Part shown: positions 56,922-64,000 of the stretch, piece by piece
How the letters are laid out: every line of letters begins with the position of its first letter
Numbering within the stretch: the stretch's first letter is position 1
Origin: Actinomyces sp. oral taxon 414
Lineage (GTDB): Bacteria; Actinomycetota; Actinomycetes; Actinomycetales; Actinomycetaceae
Reading direction: 5' to 3'
DNA length: 64,000 nucleotides
Assembly (NCBI RefSeq): GCF_001278845.1
Contig: NZ_CP012590.1
Coordinates: forward strand, 1,922,001 to 1,986,000
Position numbers and translations under genes: made by a program
Notes under the pieces: generated by a model
Told to the model about the DNA's origin: nothing
Databases searched by the model: none
What the model saw: only the letters and a program-made list of their open reading frames with translations

Positions 56922-57608
56922 ATGAGCGCCACCGTCCCCTCCCCCGCCCCGAGCGCGGCCCCGCGCCCCCTGCGCTCCCCCGTCCCGAGTGCGGCCCGGT
57001 GCACAGCGCGGGGCGCGCCGCACCGGCTCGTCGCGGTCGCGGCCGCCCTGGCGCTGTGCACCTGCCCCCTATCACCGGCCCCCGCGAGCGCCGCCGCCGT
57101 CGTCCTTCCGGCCGCCGGGGGCCCTTCGGCCGCCGTCGTCCTTCTGGCCGGGGCCGCGCCGCCCGCGGGGGCCGCCGCCGATGGTCGCACGCCGCGATCG
57201 GACTACACCTGGCCCACGGGCGGTCCCGCCGCGGTCCTGGAGGACTTCGACCCGCCGGCCGTGGTGTGGGGGTCCGGCCACCGGGGCGTGGATCTGGCCC
57301 TGTCGGCCGGCTCCCCGGTCCTGGCCGCCGGCGCCGGCACGGTGGTCTTCGCCGGGATGGTGGCGGGCCGGCCCGTGGTCTCGATCGACCACTCCGACGG
57401 AATCCGCACCACCTACGAGCCGGTGGAGGCGTGCGTGAGCGCCGGGGACGCCGTCGGGCGCGGCCAGGTCATCGGCACACTGGTGGCGGGGCACCGCTCC
57501 GACGGCGTTGACGCCCTGCACTGGGGGGCGCGCACGGGCCCGAAGACCTATGTCAACCCCCTGCGGCTGCTCCGACCGGCCGTCATCCGGCTCAAGCCGG
57601 TCCAGTAG
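56922..57608 (+). CDS. secreted M23-family peptidase
   Basis: Secreted protein of 228 residues with a signal sequence ending near CTCPLSPAPASAAA and an M23 (lysostaphin-type) domain from about residue 95. The zinc ligands are partly visible: GHRGVDLALSAGSPVLAAGAG (His and Asp of the first motif) and LHWGA near the end, where most family members have HxH. The loss of the first His of that HxH means it may be a degenerate, regulatory homologue rather than an active peptidase. It lies opposite rpsB, as the M23 gene does in mycobacteria (Rv2891 position). Confidence 0.85.
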   Translation: MSATVPSPAPSAAPRPLRSPVPSAARCTARGAPHRLVAVAAALALCTCPLSPAPASAAAVVLPAAGGPSAAVVLLAGAAPPAGAAADGRTPRSDYTWPTGGPAAVLEDFDPPAVVWGSGHRGVDLALSAGSPVLAAGAGTVVFAGMVAGRPVVSIDHSDGIRTTYEPVEACVSAGDAVGRGQVIGTLVAGHRSDGVDALHWGARTGPKTYVNPLRLLRPAVIRLKPVQ

Positions 57609-57785
57609 GGCCGGCAAGGGACCGTTTCGTGGCCTCGCTCTCCGAAAGGTTATTCCGGAGGCGTCTGAGCGCGTTTGTGTGATGCGGGTCATTGGAGGGT
57701 GGGGCCGGGATCGGCATGATGACGCGGCGGGGCCCGCGGCCGGGCTCGCCGGGGCCCGCGGCCGGGCTCGCCGGGGCCCGGTGGC
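57609..57785. other. short gap between convergent M23 and xerC genes
   Basis: 177 bases without a gene. It contains a ggttattccgg motif of the kind seen at the edge of the composite repeats and a tandem duplication of ggggcccgcggccgggctcg (about 57728-57777). No hairpin with a terminator-like loop was identified with confidence. Confidence 0.5.
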
Positions 57786-58772
57786 TCAGGCCCGCGGGAA
57801 GGCCCGGGCGTAGACGGCGCGCAGGCGGTCGGTGGAGACGTGGGTGTAGCGCTGGGTGGTGGCCAGCGAGGCGTGGCCCAGCAGCTCCTGGATGACGCGC
57901 AGGTCCGCCCCGCCGCTCAGGACGTGCGTGGCCGCCGAGTGGCGCAGCCCGTGCGGGCCGAGGTCGGGCACGCCCGCCTCCGCCGCGGCCCGGTGGACGA
58001 CGCCCCGCACGATGCGCGGGTCGACGCGCCCGCCGCGCGCCCCCAGGAAGAGGGCGTTCGCTGAGGCGCCCGAGGTCAGGCGCCCGCGCACGGCCAGCCA
58101 CCCGTCCAGGGCCCGGGCCGCGGGCTCCCCGTAAGGCACCATGCGCTCCTTGTCGCCCTTGCCGATGACGCGCACCGTGCGCTGGGAGACGTCGACGTCG
58201 CCCAGGTCCAGGCCGCACAATTCCGCTACGCGCGCGCCCGTGGCGTAGAGCAGCTCCAAGATCGCCAGGTCGCGGCGGGCCAGGGCGCCGGTCGTGCCGG
58301 GCCGGACGGTGCGCCGGGAGGGGGGCGGCGCCTCGCGCTCGGCCCGCTCGGCCCGCTGCGCGGCGGCGGCCAGCAGGTCGCGGGCCTGCTCGACGGTCAG
58401 GACGGCGGGCAGGCGGTTGTCCACGCGCGGGGAGTGCAGGCGCAGGGCGACGTCGCGCCCGAGCAGCCCGGAGCGGAAGGCCCACGTGGAGAAGGTGCGC
58501 ATGGCGGCGCTGCGCCGGGCCAGGGTGGCGCGGGCGTGCCCGGAGGCGGCCAGGTCGGCGAGCCAGGCGCGCAGGTCGGCCAGGGTCAGGGCGCGCAGGA
58601 CGGGCCCCACGGGCGCCGATTCGTCCGGGCCGACGCCGAGAAAGCCGAGCAGGTCCTCCAGGTCCCCGGTGTAGGCGCGCACCGTGTGCTCGGACAGGCC
58701 CCGCCGCAGGCCCAGGTGCCTCGCCCAAGCGTCGAGGAGCTCGCCGCGGGTGTCGGGCCGGTCCTGGTTCAC
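57786..58772 (-). CDS. xerC: tyrosine recombinase XerC
   Basis: Chromosome-dimer resolving recombinase (acts at dif with XerD); 328 residues, slightly longer than usual because of an insert (about 145-165). The N-terminal SAM-like DNA-binding domain covers residues 10-110. Catalytic residues are in place: Arg in YATGARVAELCGL, HGLRHSAATHVLSGG, LGHASLATTQRYTH with the tyrosine nucleophile. The GTG start at 58772 overlaps the dprA stop. The operon runs comM-dprA-xerC with 4-base overlaps. Confidence 0.95.
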   Translation of the reverse strand: MNQDRPDTRGELLDAWARHLGLRRGLSEHTVRAYTGDLEDLLGFLGVGPDESAPVGPVLRALTLADLRAWLADLAASGHARATLARRSAAMRTFSTWAFRSGLLGRDVALRLHSPRVDNRLPAVLTVEQARDLLAAAAQRAERAEREAPPPSRRTVRPGTTGALARRDLAILELLYATGARVAELCGLDLGDVDVSQRTVRVIGKGDKERMVPYGEPAARALDGWLAVRGRLTSGASANALFLGARGGRVDPRIVRGVVHRAAAEAGVPDLGPHGLRHSAATHVLSGGADLRVIQELLGHASLATTQRYTHVSTDRLRAVYARAFPRA

Positions 58773-60220
58773 GCGTCCAGGCTAGACGCCCGGCGCCCCG
58801 ATGCCCGCGCACGGCGCCAGGACTCGCCCTCGCGTCCGACCCGTCCGGCCAGTTCGAGCAGCCCCAGGGCGGAGACGACCTCCCGTTCGCTCAGCCCGGC
58901 GACCCGGGCCAGGGCGGCGGCGCCGGTGGCGCCGCGCGCGGGCATGGCGTCCAGGACGGCCGCGGGCAGTTCGTCCAGCCCGTCGAGCAGGCCGCCGCCG
59001 CGCTCCTCGGCCCGGCGGGCCTTGAGGGCGTCGGGGTCGCTGGCGCCCACGGGCTCGATGAGCTCCATGACTTCGTCGGCGTCGGTGACGCACACGGCGC
59101 CCTCGCGCAGGAGCCGGTGGCATCCAGCCGAGGCCATGGAGGTTACCGGGCCGGGCACCGCGCCCAGCGCCCGGCCGAGGTCGCGGGCGTGGCGGGCGGT
59201 GGACAGGGCCCCGGAGCGCCAGGCGGCCTCGACGACGACGGTCCCCCCGGTCATGGCGGCGATGAGCCGGTTGCGCGACAGGAAGCGGTGGCGCCCGGGC
59301 TGGCAGCCCGGGGGCACCTCGGCGACGAGGGCGCCGTCGGACACGATCTCCTCCAGGAGAGCGGTGTTGCCCGCCGGGTAGAGGCGGTCGACGCCCCCGG
59401 CGGACACCGACAGGGTCCTGCCGCCCTGCTGGGCGCCGCGGTGGGCGGCGGCGTCAATGCCGTAGGCGCCGCCCGAGACAATGAGGACGCCGCGGGCGGC
59501 GAGCTCGCGCCCCAGGTCCCGGGCGACGCCCTCCCCGTAGGCGGTCGAGGCCCGCGAGCCGACCAGGGCGACCGCCAGGCCGGTGCCGGGTCCGGCGGGG
59601 ACGCGGTCCTGGCGGCCGGGCGGGGGCCGGTCCGCCCCGGGCTCCGGCTCGCCGCGGGGGGCCAGCAGCGCGGGGTCGCCGCGCACCCACAGGCAGAAGG
59701 GCGGCTGCTCGAGCTCGTCCAGGCCCGGGGGCCACCACGGGTCCCCGGGGACGACGAGGCTTCCGCCCAGGCGTTCAAGGGTCTCGAGCTCGCGGCGCAG
59801 GTCGAGGCCCTCCAGGCGCGGCGTCCACCGGGCGACGGCGCCCGCCCAGGCCGCGGCGGCCCGGGCGGGGTCGGGCCCGGTGGGCAGGGGCGGGTCGGGC
59901 GCGGCCGGGTGCGCGCCGTCGGCCCTGCGCGCCTGCTCCAAGACCCAGTCGAGTGCGGCGACCGGGCCGAGTCCCGCCACGAGGGCGGCGGCGGCCTTGT
60001 CGGCGGGTTCGGCGAGCCGCGACCAGGTGACGCGGGCCATGACCGGGTCGCGGTGGTCGTAGGGGAGGGCGCCCGCGCCCGGTCCCGGACGCGGGTCCGG
60101 CCCGGGCGCTCCCCCGGACCGCGGGCCGGGGGCGGGGACGACGGCGGGGTCGGGGTCGGTCGGGACGACGGGATCGGGGACGACGGGGACGTGGGGATCG
60201 ATCGGTGCGGCGGCGGTCAC
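58769..60220 (-). CDS. dprA: DNA-processing protein DprA
   Basis: Loads RecA onto incoming single-stranded DNA in transformation; 483 residues, long for the family because of an extended Pro/Asp-rich N-terminus. The Rossmann domain is unmistakable: VALVGSRASTAYGEGVARDLGRELA (in part), GVLIVSGGAYGIDAAAHRGA, FLSRNRLIAAMTGGTVVVEA. A C-terminal winged helix follows (GATGAAALARVAGLSEREVVSAL). The GTG at 60220 overlaps the comM stop. Whether the organism is transformable is not shown by this window. Confidence 0.94.
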   Translation of the reverse strand: MTAAAPIDPHVPVVPDPVVPTDPDPAVVPAPGPRSGGAPGPDPRPGPGAGALPYDHRDPVMARVTWSRLAEPADKAAAALVAGLGPVAALDWVLEQARRADGAHPAAPDPPLPTGPDPARAAAAWAGAVARWTPRLEGLDLRRELETLERLGGSLVVPGDPWWPPGLDELEQPPFCLWVRGDPALLAPRGEPEPGADRPPPGRQDRVPAGPGTGLAVALVGSRASTAYGEGVARDLGRELAARGVLIVSGGAYGIDAAAHRGAQQGGRTLSVSAGGVDRLYPAGNTALLEEIVSDGALVAEVPPGCQPGRHRFLSRNRLIAAMTGGTVVVEAAWRSGALSTARHARDLGRALGAVPGPVTSMASAGCHRLLREGAVCVTDADEVMELIEPVGASDPDALKARRAEERGGGLLDGLDELPAAVLDAMPARGATGAAALARVAGLSEREVVSALGLLELAGRVGREGESWRRARASGRRASSLDA

Positions 60221-61788
60221 GGGCGGGCTCCTCTCGTGCGCAGGGCCAGGGCGGTGCCCAGGTGGGTCGGGTCGGGGGCGTCGGATCCGTCCAGATCCGC
60301 CAGGGTCCAGGCCAGGCGCAGGACCCGGTCGACGCCACGCAGGCTCAGATCGCCCCGGTCGAGCGCCCCCATGAGGCGGTTCACCAGGGCGGGGTCGGTG
60401 CCCGAGGCCTCGGAGCGGATCCACGGGCCGGGCACCTGGCTCATGAGGCTCCACGGGGTGTTCTTCAGGCGCCTGGCGGCGCGGCGGCGGGCGGAGGCCA
60501 CCCGGGCGGCGACCGTCCGGCTGCTCTCCCCCGGGACGGCGCGGGACAGCTCGGCGGCGCTGACGGCCCCGACCTCCACCTGGATGTCGACCCGGTCCAG
60601 GAGCGGGCCCGACAGCCGGGAGAAGTAGCGGCGCCGCTGCAAAGAGGTGCAGGTGCACCCCCGGCCCTGCCCCGTGGCCCTCCCGCAGGGGCAGGGGTTG
60701 GCGGCCAGGACGAGCTGGAAGGCCGCCGGGTAGGTCGCCCGCCCGCCGATCCGGTCAATGGTCACCTCGCCGGACTCCAGGGGCTGGCGCAGACAGTCCA
60801 GGACGCCGGCGGGGAACTCGGGGGCCTCGTCGAGCAGGAGCACGCCGCAGTGCGCCAGGGACGCGTCGCCGGGGCGGGGCATCCCGCTGCCCCCGCCGAT
60901 GACGGCGGCCCGCGTGGCCGTGTGGTGGGGGCTGCGCAACGGCGGGGTGGTCACCAGGCCCCGCTCGGCGTCGAGGATGCCGGCCACCGAGTGGATGGAG
61001 GTGACCGTCACGGCGTCGGCGGGGCCCAGCGGTGGGAGGATCGAGGGCAGACGCTCGGCGAGCATGGTCTTGCCGGCCCCGGGCGGGCCGACGAGCAGGA
61101 TGTGGTGGCCTCCGGCGGCGGCGACCTCGAGGGCGTGGCGGGCCCCGTCCTGACCGACGACGTCGGCCAGATCGGGCACCGGCGCGCGGTCGGCAGACCC
61201 GGCCGGCTCGTGACGGCGCCGACCCCGGGCCCCCTCCACGAGGCCGGCGACGGCGGCGGGGACCTCGCCCCCCAGGGCGGCAATGAGCTCGCCCAAGTGG
61301 CTGACGGCCAGGATCCGCATGCCGGGCACGAGCCCGGCCTCGGCCCGAGCCTCGGCGGGGACGACGACCCGCCCGACGCCGGCGCGCGCCGCGGCGTGGA
61401 CGGCCGGCAGGACGCCGCGCACCGGCCGGACGGAGGCGTCCAGGCCGAGCTCGCCAATGAGGACGGTGTCCGCCAGGGACGCCAGGGCGCGCCGCGGCAG
61501 CTCCCCGCGGGCCGCCAGGACCGCGAGCGCGAGGCTCACGTCGAAACCGGTGCCCGTCTTGGGCAGGTCCGCCGGGGAGAGGTTGACGGTCAGGCGCCTC
61601 TCCCCCCAGGTGACGCCGCAGGTCGACAAGGCGGCCCGCACCCGTTCGCGCGACTCCCTCACGGCGGCGTCGGGCAGGCCCACGAGCGTGAAGGCGGGCA
61701 GGCCGGGGGCGCAGTGGGCCTCGACCTCGACGATGTGCCCCGTCAAGCCGGTGAGGGTGACGGCGAGGGTGCGCGCCAGTCCGCTCAC
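60217..61788 (-). CDS. comM: ComM/YifB-family Mg-chelatase-like AAA ATPase
   Basis: AAA+ ATPase with an N-terminal ChlI/Lon-protease-like domain (about 20-150) and a Mg-chelatase-type ATPase core. Walker A is GPPGAGKT, Walker B is LLLDEAPEF, and the C-terminal helical part has the family's cysteine cluster (NPCPCGRATGQGRGCTC). ComM homologues promote branch migration during natural transformation; in actinobacteria the role is less clear. 523 residues; start GTG at 61788 overlapping the yraN stop. It shares an operon with dprA and xerC. Confidence 0.93.
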   Translation of the reverse strand: MSGLARTLAVTLTGLTGHIVEVEAHCAPGLPAFTLVGLPDAAVRESRERVRAALSTCGVTWGERRLTVNLSPADLPKTGTGFDVSLALAVLAARGELPRRALASLADTVLIGELGLDASVRPVRGVLPAVHAAARAGVGRVVVPAEARAEAGLVPGMRILAVSHLGELIAALGGEVPAAVAGLVEGARGRRRHEPAGSADRAPVPDLADVVGQDGARHALEVAAAGGHHILLVGPPGAGKTMLAERLPSILPPLGPADAVTVTSIHSVAGILDAERGLVTTPPLRSPHHTATRAAVIGGGSGMPRPGDASLAHCGVLLLDEAPEFPAGVLDCLRQPLESGEVTIDRIGGRATYPAAFQLVLAANPCPCGRATGQGRGCTCTSLQRRRYFSRLSGPLLDRVDIQVEVGAVSAAELSRAVPGESSRTVAARVASARRRAARRLKNTPWSLMSQVPGPWIRSEASGTDPALVNRLMGALDRGDLSLRGVDRVLRLAWTLADLDGSDAPDPTHLGTALALRTRGARP

Positions 61789-62264
61789 AGTCCCACCCCC
61801 CGGTGGTGGCGCAGCACGGCGGGCAGGCCGGGGCGCAGCTCGATGGAGACGACGTCGATGCGCAGCCCGCAGTGGGCGACCTCGTGCGAGGCGGCCCAGG
61901 CGCCGGTCAGGGCGCGCAGTCGGGCGAGTTTGGCGGCGGTGACGGCCGCCGCGGGCGGGCCGGCGGCCCGGGAGGCGCGGGTCTTGACCTCGACGGACAC
62001 GAGGGCGGGGCGGGGCGCCCCCGTCGTCGGGTCGAGGGCGACCAGGTCGAGTTCGCCGCGCAGTCCGGCGCCCGGCCTCCAGTTGCGCTCGAGCACCCGC
62101 CAGCCGGAGTCGGCGAGGTAGCGCGCGGCAATGAGCTCGCCCAGGCGGCCCGTCTCCCGCCGGTGCTGCGCGGCGGATGCGCCCCGGCCGCCGGGCGGGC
62201 GCCCCGCGCCGGGCGGCACCGTGGCCGGGCTCGTGCGCCTTGGTGCCGGGCGTTTCGGGTTCAT
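61785..62264 (-). CDS. YraN-family putative endonuclease (UPF0102)
   Basis: Predicted PD-(D/E)xK-fold protein of 159 residues. Characteristic sequence: GRLGELIAARYLADSGWRVLERNWR, then the presumed active site GELDLVALD and VSVEVKTRAS. Members are widely conserved next to rnhB and comM, and their exact role is unsettled. The ATG at 62264 is preceded by ggaggtgatcgcc, an almost ideal Shine-Dalgarno, which overrules the in-frame Met 25 codons upstream. Confidence 0.9.
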   Translation of the reverse strand: MNPKRPAPRRTSPATVPPGAGRPPGGRGASAAQHRRETGRLGELIAARYLADSGWRVLERNWRPGAGLRGELDLVALDPTTGAPRPALVSVEVKTRASRAAGPPAAAVTAAKLARLRALTGAWAASHEVAHCGLRIDVVSIELRPGLPAVLRHHRGVGL

Positions 62265-62462
62265 GGCGATCACCTCCGCCACCAGAGTGCGCCCCGGGAC
62301 GCTCGCGGCCAAGGGACGCCGTCGAGGGCTGTGGATCACCTCCTCATGGGGGCGGCCTGTGGTGCCCGGCGGGGCGCGCGAAACCGGGGAATCCCCCCGG
62401 CGGGCCTGCCGGGGGGACTCGTGCGGGGGTCGGGAGGCGCCGGCGATCGGGCGCCGCGGCGC

Positions 62463-62768
62463 TCAGGAGGGTATGTCCATCTCGGGCTTGGTCAGCTCCT
62501 CGACGTTGACGTCCTTGAAGGTGACCACGTGGACGGATTTGACGAAGCGGGAGGAGCGGTAGATGTCCCAGACCCAGGCGTCCTCAAGGGTGAGTTCGAA
62601 GAAGACCTCGCCGCCGTTGGTGCGCACCTGGACGTCGACGGCGTTGGCGAGGTAGAAACGCCGCTCGGTCTCGACGACGTAGGAGAAGAGGGAGACGACG
62701 TCGCGGTACTCGCGGTACAGGTCGAGCTCCAGATCGTTCTCGTAGGCCTCAATGTCTTCAGCACTCAC
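62463..62768 (-). CDS. DUF2469 family protein
   Basis: 101-residue protein beginning SAEDIEAYENDLELDLYREYRDV, closely following the DUF2469 pattern found almost only in actinobacteria. Other conserved blocks are VVETERRFYLAN, WVWDIYRSSRFVK and VTFKDVNVEEL. The function is unknown; no catalytic motif is seen. The GTG at 62768 is the start by family length. It lies between rnhB and yraN, its normal position. Confidence 0.93.
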   Translation of the reverse strand: MSAEDIEAYENDLELDLYREYRDVVSLFSYVVETERRFYLANAVDVQVRTNGGEVFFELTLEDAWVWDIYRSSRFVKSVHVVTFKDVNVEELTKPEMDIPS

Positions 62769-62830
62769 CGGCACATCATGCCCCGGGGCCGGTGGGCCGC
62801 GCATCCAGGTGCGCGGGGCGCGTCGGCGCC

Positions 62831-63577
62831 TCAGCCCGTGGCGAAGGACGTGAGGCCGGGCAGGCGCCAGGAGCGGCGATGCTGATCACAGGCGCCCAGG
62901 CGCTCGAGCCCCGCCACGTGGGAGGGCGTGGCGTAGCCCTTGTTGGAGGCCCAGTCGTAGCCGGGGTCGGCCAGGCCCGTCATGAGGGCGTCGCGCTCGA
63001 CCTTGGCCAGCACGGAGGCCGCCGCGACGACGGCGCAGCGGGCGTCCGCCCCGATCTGCGTGCGCACCGGCGGGATCTGCCGCGGGCCCTCCTGCGGGGC
63101 GTCCTGCGGGACGTCCGGCCCGGCGGGGTCGGGCCGGAGCGCCGTGAGCAGGTCCGCGTCGGGGCGGGTCAGCCAGTCGACGGATCCGTCGAGGATGACG
63201 ATTCCGGGGGCGTGGCCGCGTTCGCCGACTTGGGCCAGTGCTCGCGCGCCTGCCAGGCGCAGGGCGCCGACGATGCCCAGGGCGTCGATCTCCGCCGGCT
63301 GGGCGTGGGCGACGGCGCTGTCGATCAGCCAGGCGCGGCAGGGTTCGACGAGCGCCTCGCGGCGGGCGGGGGACAGCTGCTTGGAGTCGGCCAGGCCCCG
63401 GGGGAAGGCGTCGGGGGTGGCGGCGCCGACAATGGCCAGGCCCACGCTCACGGGTCCGGCCAGGGCGCCGCGCCCCACCTCGTCCATGCCGCCGACCAGG
63501 GTGTGGGAGGCCAGGAGCTCGGTCTCGGTCCGCCGGTCGGGTCGGGTGTGCGGGCGCGGGCGGCGGGCCGGGCTCAC
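62831..63577 (-). CDS. rnhB: ribonuclease HII
   Basis: Removes ribonucleotides and RNA primers from DNA; 248 residues. The type 2 RNase H signature GGMDEVGRGALAGPVSVGLAIV carries the first metal-binding acidic pair; LADSKQLSPARREALV and VILDGSVDWL hold the others. The GTG at 63577 overlaps the lepB stop as GTGA. The insertion rich in Asp/Pro/Gln (about 155-180, DVPQDAPQEGPRQIP) is longer than usual. Confidence 0.95.
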   Translation of the reverse strand: MSPARRPRPHTRPDRRTETELLASHTLVGGMDEVGRGALAGPVSVGLAIVGAATPDAFPRGLADSKQLSPARREALVEPCRAWLIDSAVAHAQPAEIDALGIVGALRLAGARALAQVGERGHAPGIVILDGSVDWLTRPDADLLTALRPDPAGPDVPQDAPQEGPRQIPPVRTQIGADARCAVVAAASVLAKVERDALMTGLADPGYDWASNKGYATPSHVAGLERLGACDQHRRSWRLPGLTSFATG

Positions 63578-64000
63578 GCGCCGTCCTCCGGGGCGGGGGC
63601 GGCCGGCGCGGGGGCGCGTTCGGGTTCGGGGACGTCCTTGAAGGCCTCGTGGCCGCCGCCCAGGCCGCGCCAGTGGCTGATGGGCCACACCACGACCTTG
63701 GCGACGCCGGCGACGTCGGCGATGGGCACGAAGCCGCCGTGGGCGTCGTCCTGGTGGTAGCGCGAGTCGGCCGAGTTGGCGCGGTTGTCCCCCATGACCC
63801 AGATGAAGCCCTCGGGCACGACGACGTCGAAGGCCACGTCGGAGGGGGAGGCGTCGTCCTTGAGGTAGGGCTCGTTCAGGGGCGTGCCGTTGACGGTGAG
63901 GGAGCCCCGGCCGTCGGCGACGATGTGGTCCCCGGCCACGCCGATGACCCGCTTAATGAGGTAGTGGCCGGTGTTCTCGGGTAGGAGGTGGATGAGGACG
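63574..64000 (-). CDS. lepB: signal peptidase I, 5' part outside the window
   Basis: C-terminal part (about 140 codons) of a type I signal peptidase, which removes signal peptides from secreted proteins. The window end cuts the N-terminus and the transmembrane anchor with the catalytic serine. The general-base lysine region is present as LIKRVIGVAGD, followed by the conserved WVMGDNRANSADSR box. The C-terminal Ala/Pro/Glu tail is typical of actinobacteria. The stop overlaps the rnhB start. Confidence 0.95.
   Translation of the reverse strand, partial: VLIHLLPENTGHYLIKRVIGVAGDHIVADGRGSLTVNGTPLNEPYLKDDASPSDVAFDVVVPEGFIWVMGDNRANSADSRYHQDDAHGGFVPIADVAGVAKVVVWPISHWRGLGGGHEAFKDVPEPERAPAPAAPAPEDGA

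Overview
The window is high-G+C DNA (well above 65% by eye) from an actinomycete, most likely an Actinomyces-type member of Actinomycetota. The clearest evidence is the right half, read right to left: lepB, rnhB, a DUF2469 gene, a yraN-type gene, a comM/yifB-type gene, dprA, xerC, an M23 peptidase (opposite strand), rpsB, tsf, pyrH, frr, cdsA, rlmN, a DivIVA-domain gene, dxr, rip1, then ispG and a DUF4081-GNAT gene. This is the conserved actinobacterial order around rpsB and dxr. Genes are packed with 4-base ATGA or GTGA overlaps, and the starts given here mostly rest on those overlaps or on Shine-Dalgarno sequences.

Layout. 35-2893: a methyltransferase, a 3-methyladenine DNA glycosylase and argH. 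3037-5352: a formate/nitrite-family transporter and an O-antigen-ligase-like membrane protein. 5629-12096: the arginine operon argC-argJ-argB-argD-argR followed by argG; argF is absent from the run and argH is displaced. 12208-16797: a flavodoxin-like gene and pheS-pheT. 16798-18137: a gene-free stretch with a 1.18 kb inverted-repeat element. 18138-28264: an AAA ATPase, a MerR regulator with an ABC exporter, two orphan sugar-ABC permeases, a small membrane protein and a large HEAT-like protein. 28265-31414: degenerate repeats, a six-repeat CRISPR array with no cas genes in view, and a protein of three related units. 31529-34195: a PASTA/excalibur lipoprotein, rph and rdgB.

Isoprenoid region. 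ispG and dxr of the MEP pathway lie on the minus strand. Between rip1 and ispG, which are neighbours in related genomes, sits about 8.7 kb of extra DNA. It holds a mevalonate operon (mevalonate kinase, diphosphomevalonate decarboxylase, and one polypeptide fusing phosphomevalonate kinase to type 2 isopentenyl-diphosphate isomerase), low-G+C small genes, repeats and a TctA-type permease. The cell therefore appears to carry both IPP routes, at least in part; HMG-CoA synthase and reductase are not in the window.

Non-coding DNA. The gene-free stretches are mosaics of a few recurring palindromic families: a 120-bp hairpin core present four times, a 540-bp composite present twice in opposite orientation, long hairpins, and short repeats next to stop codons. 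No transposase was recognised. cdsA carries an apparent one-base frameshift in a G run.
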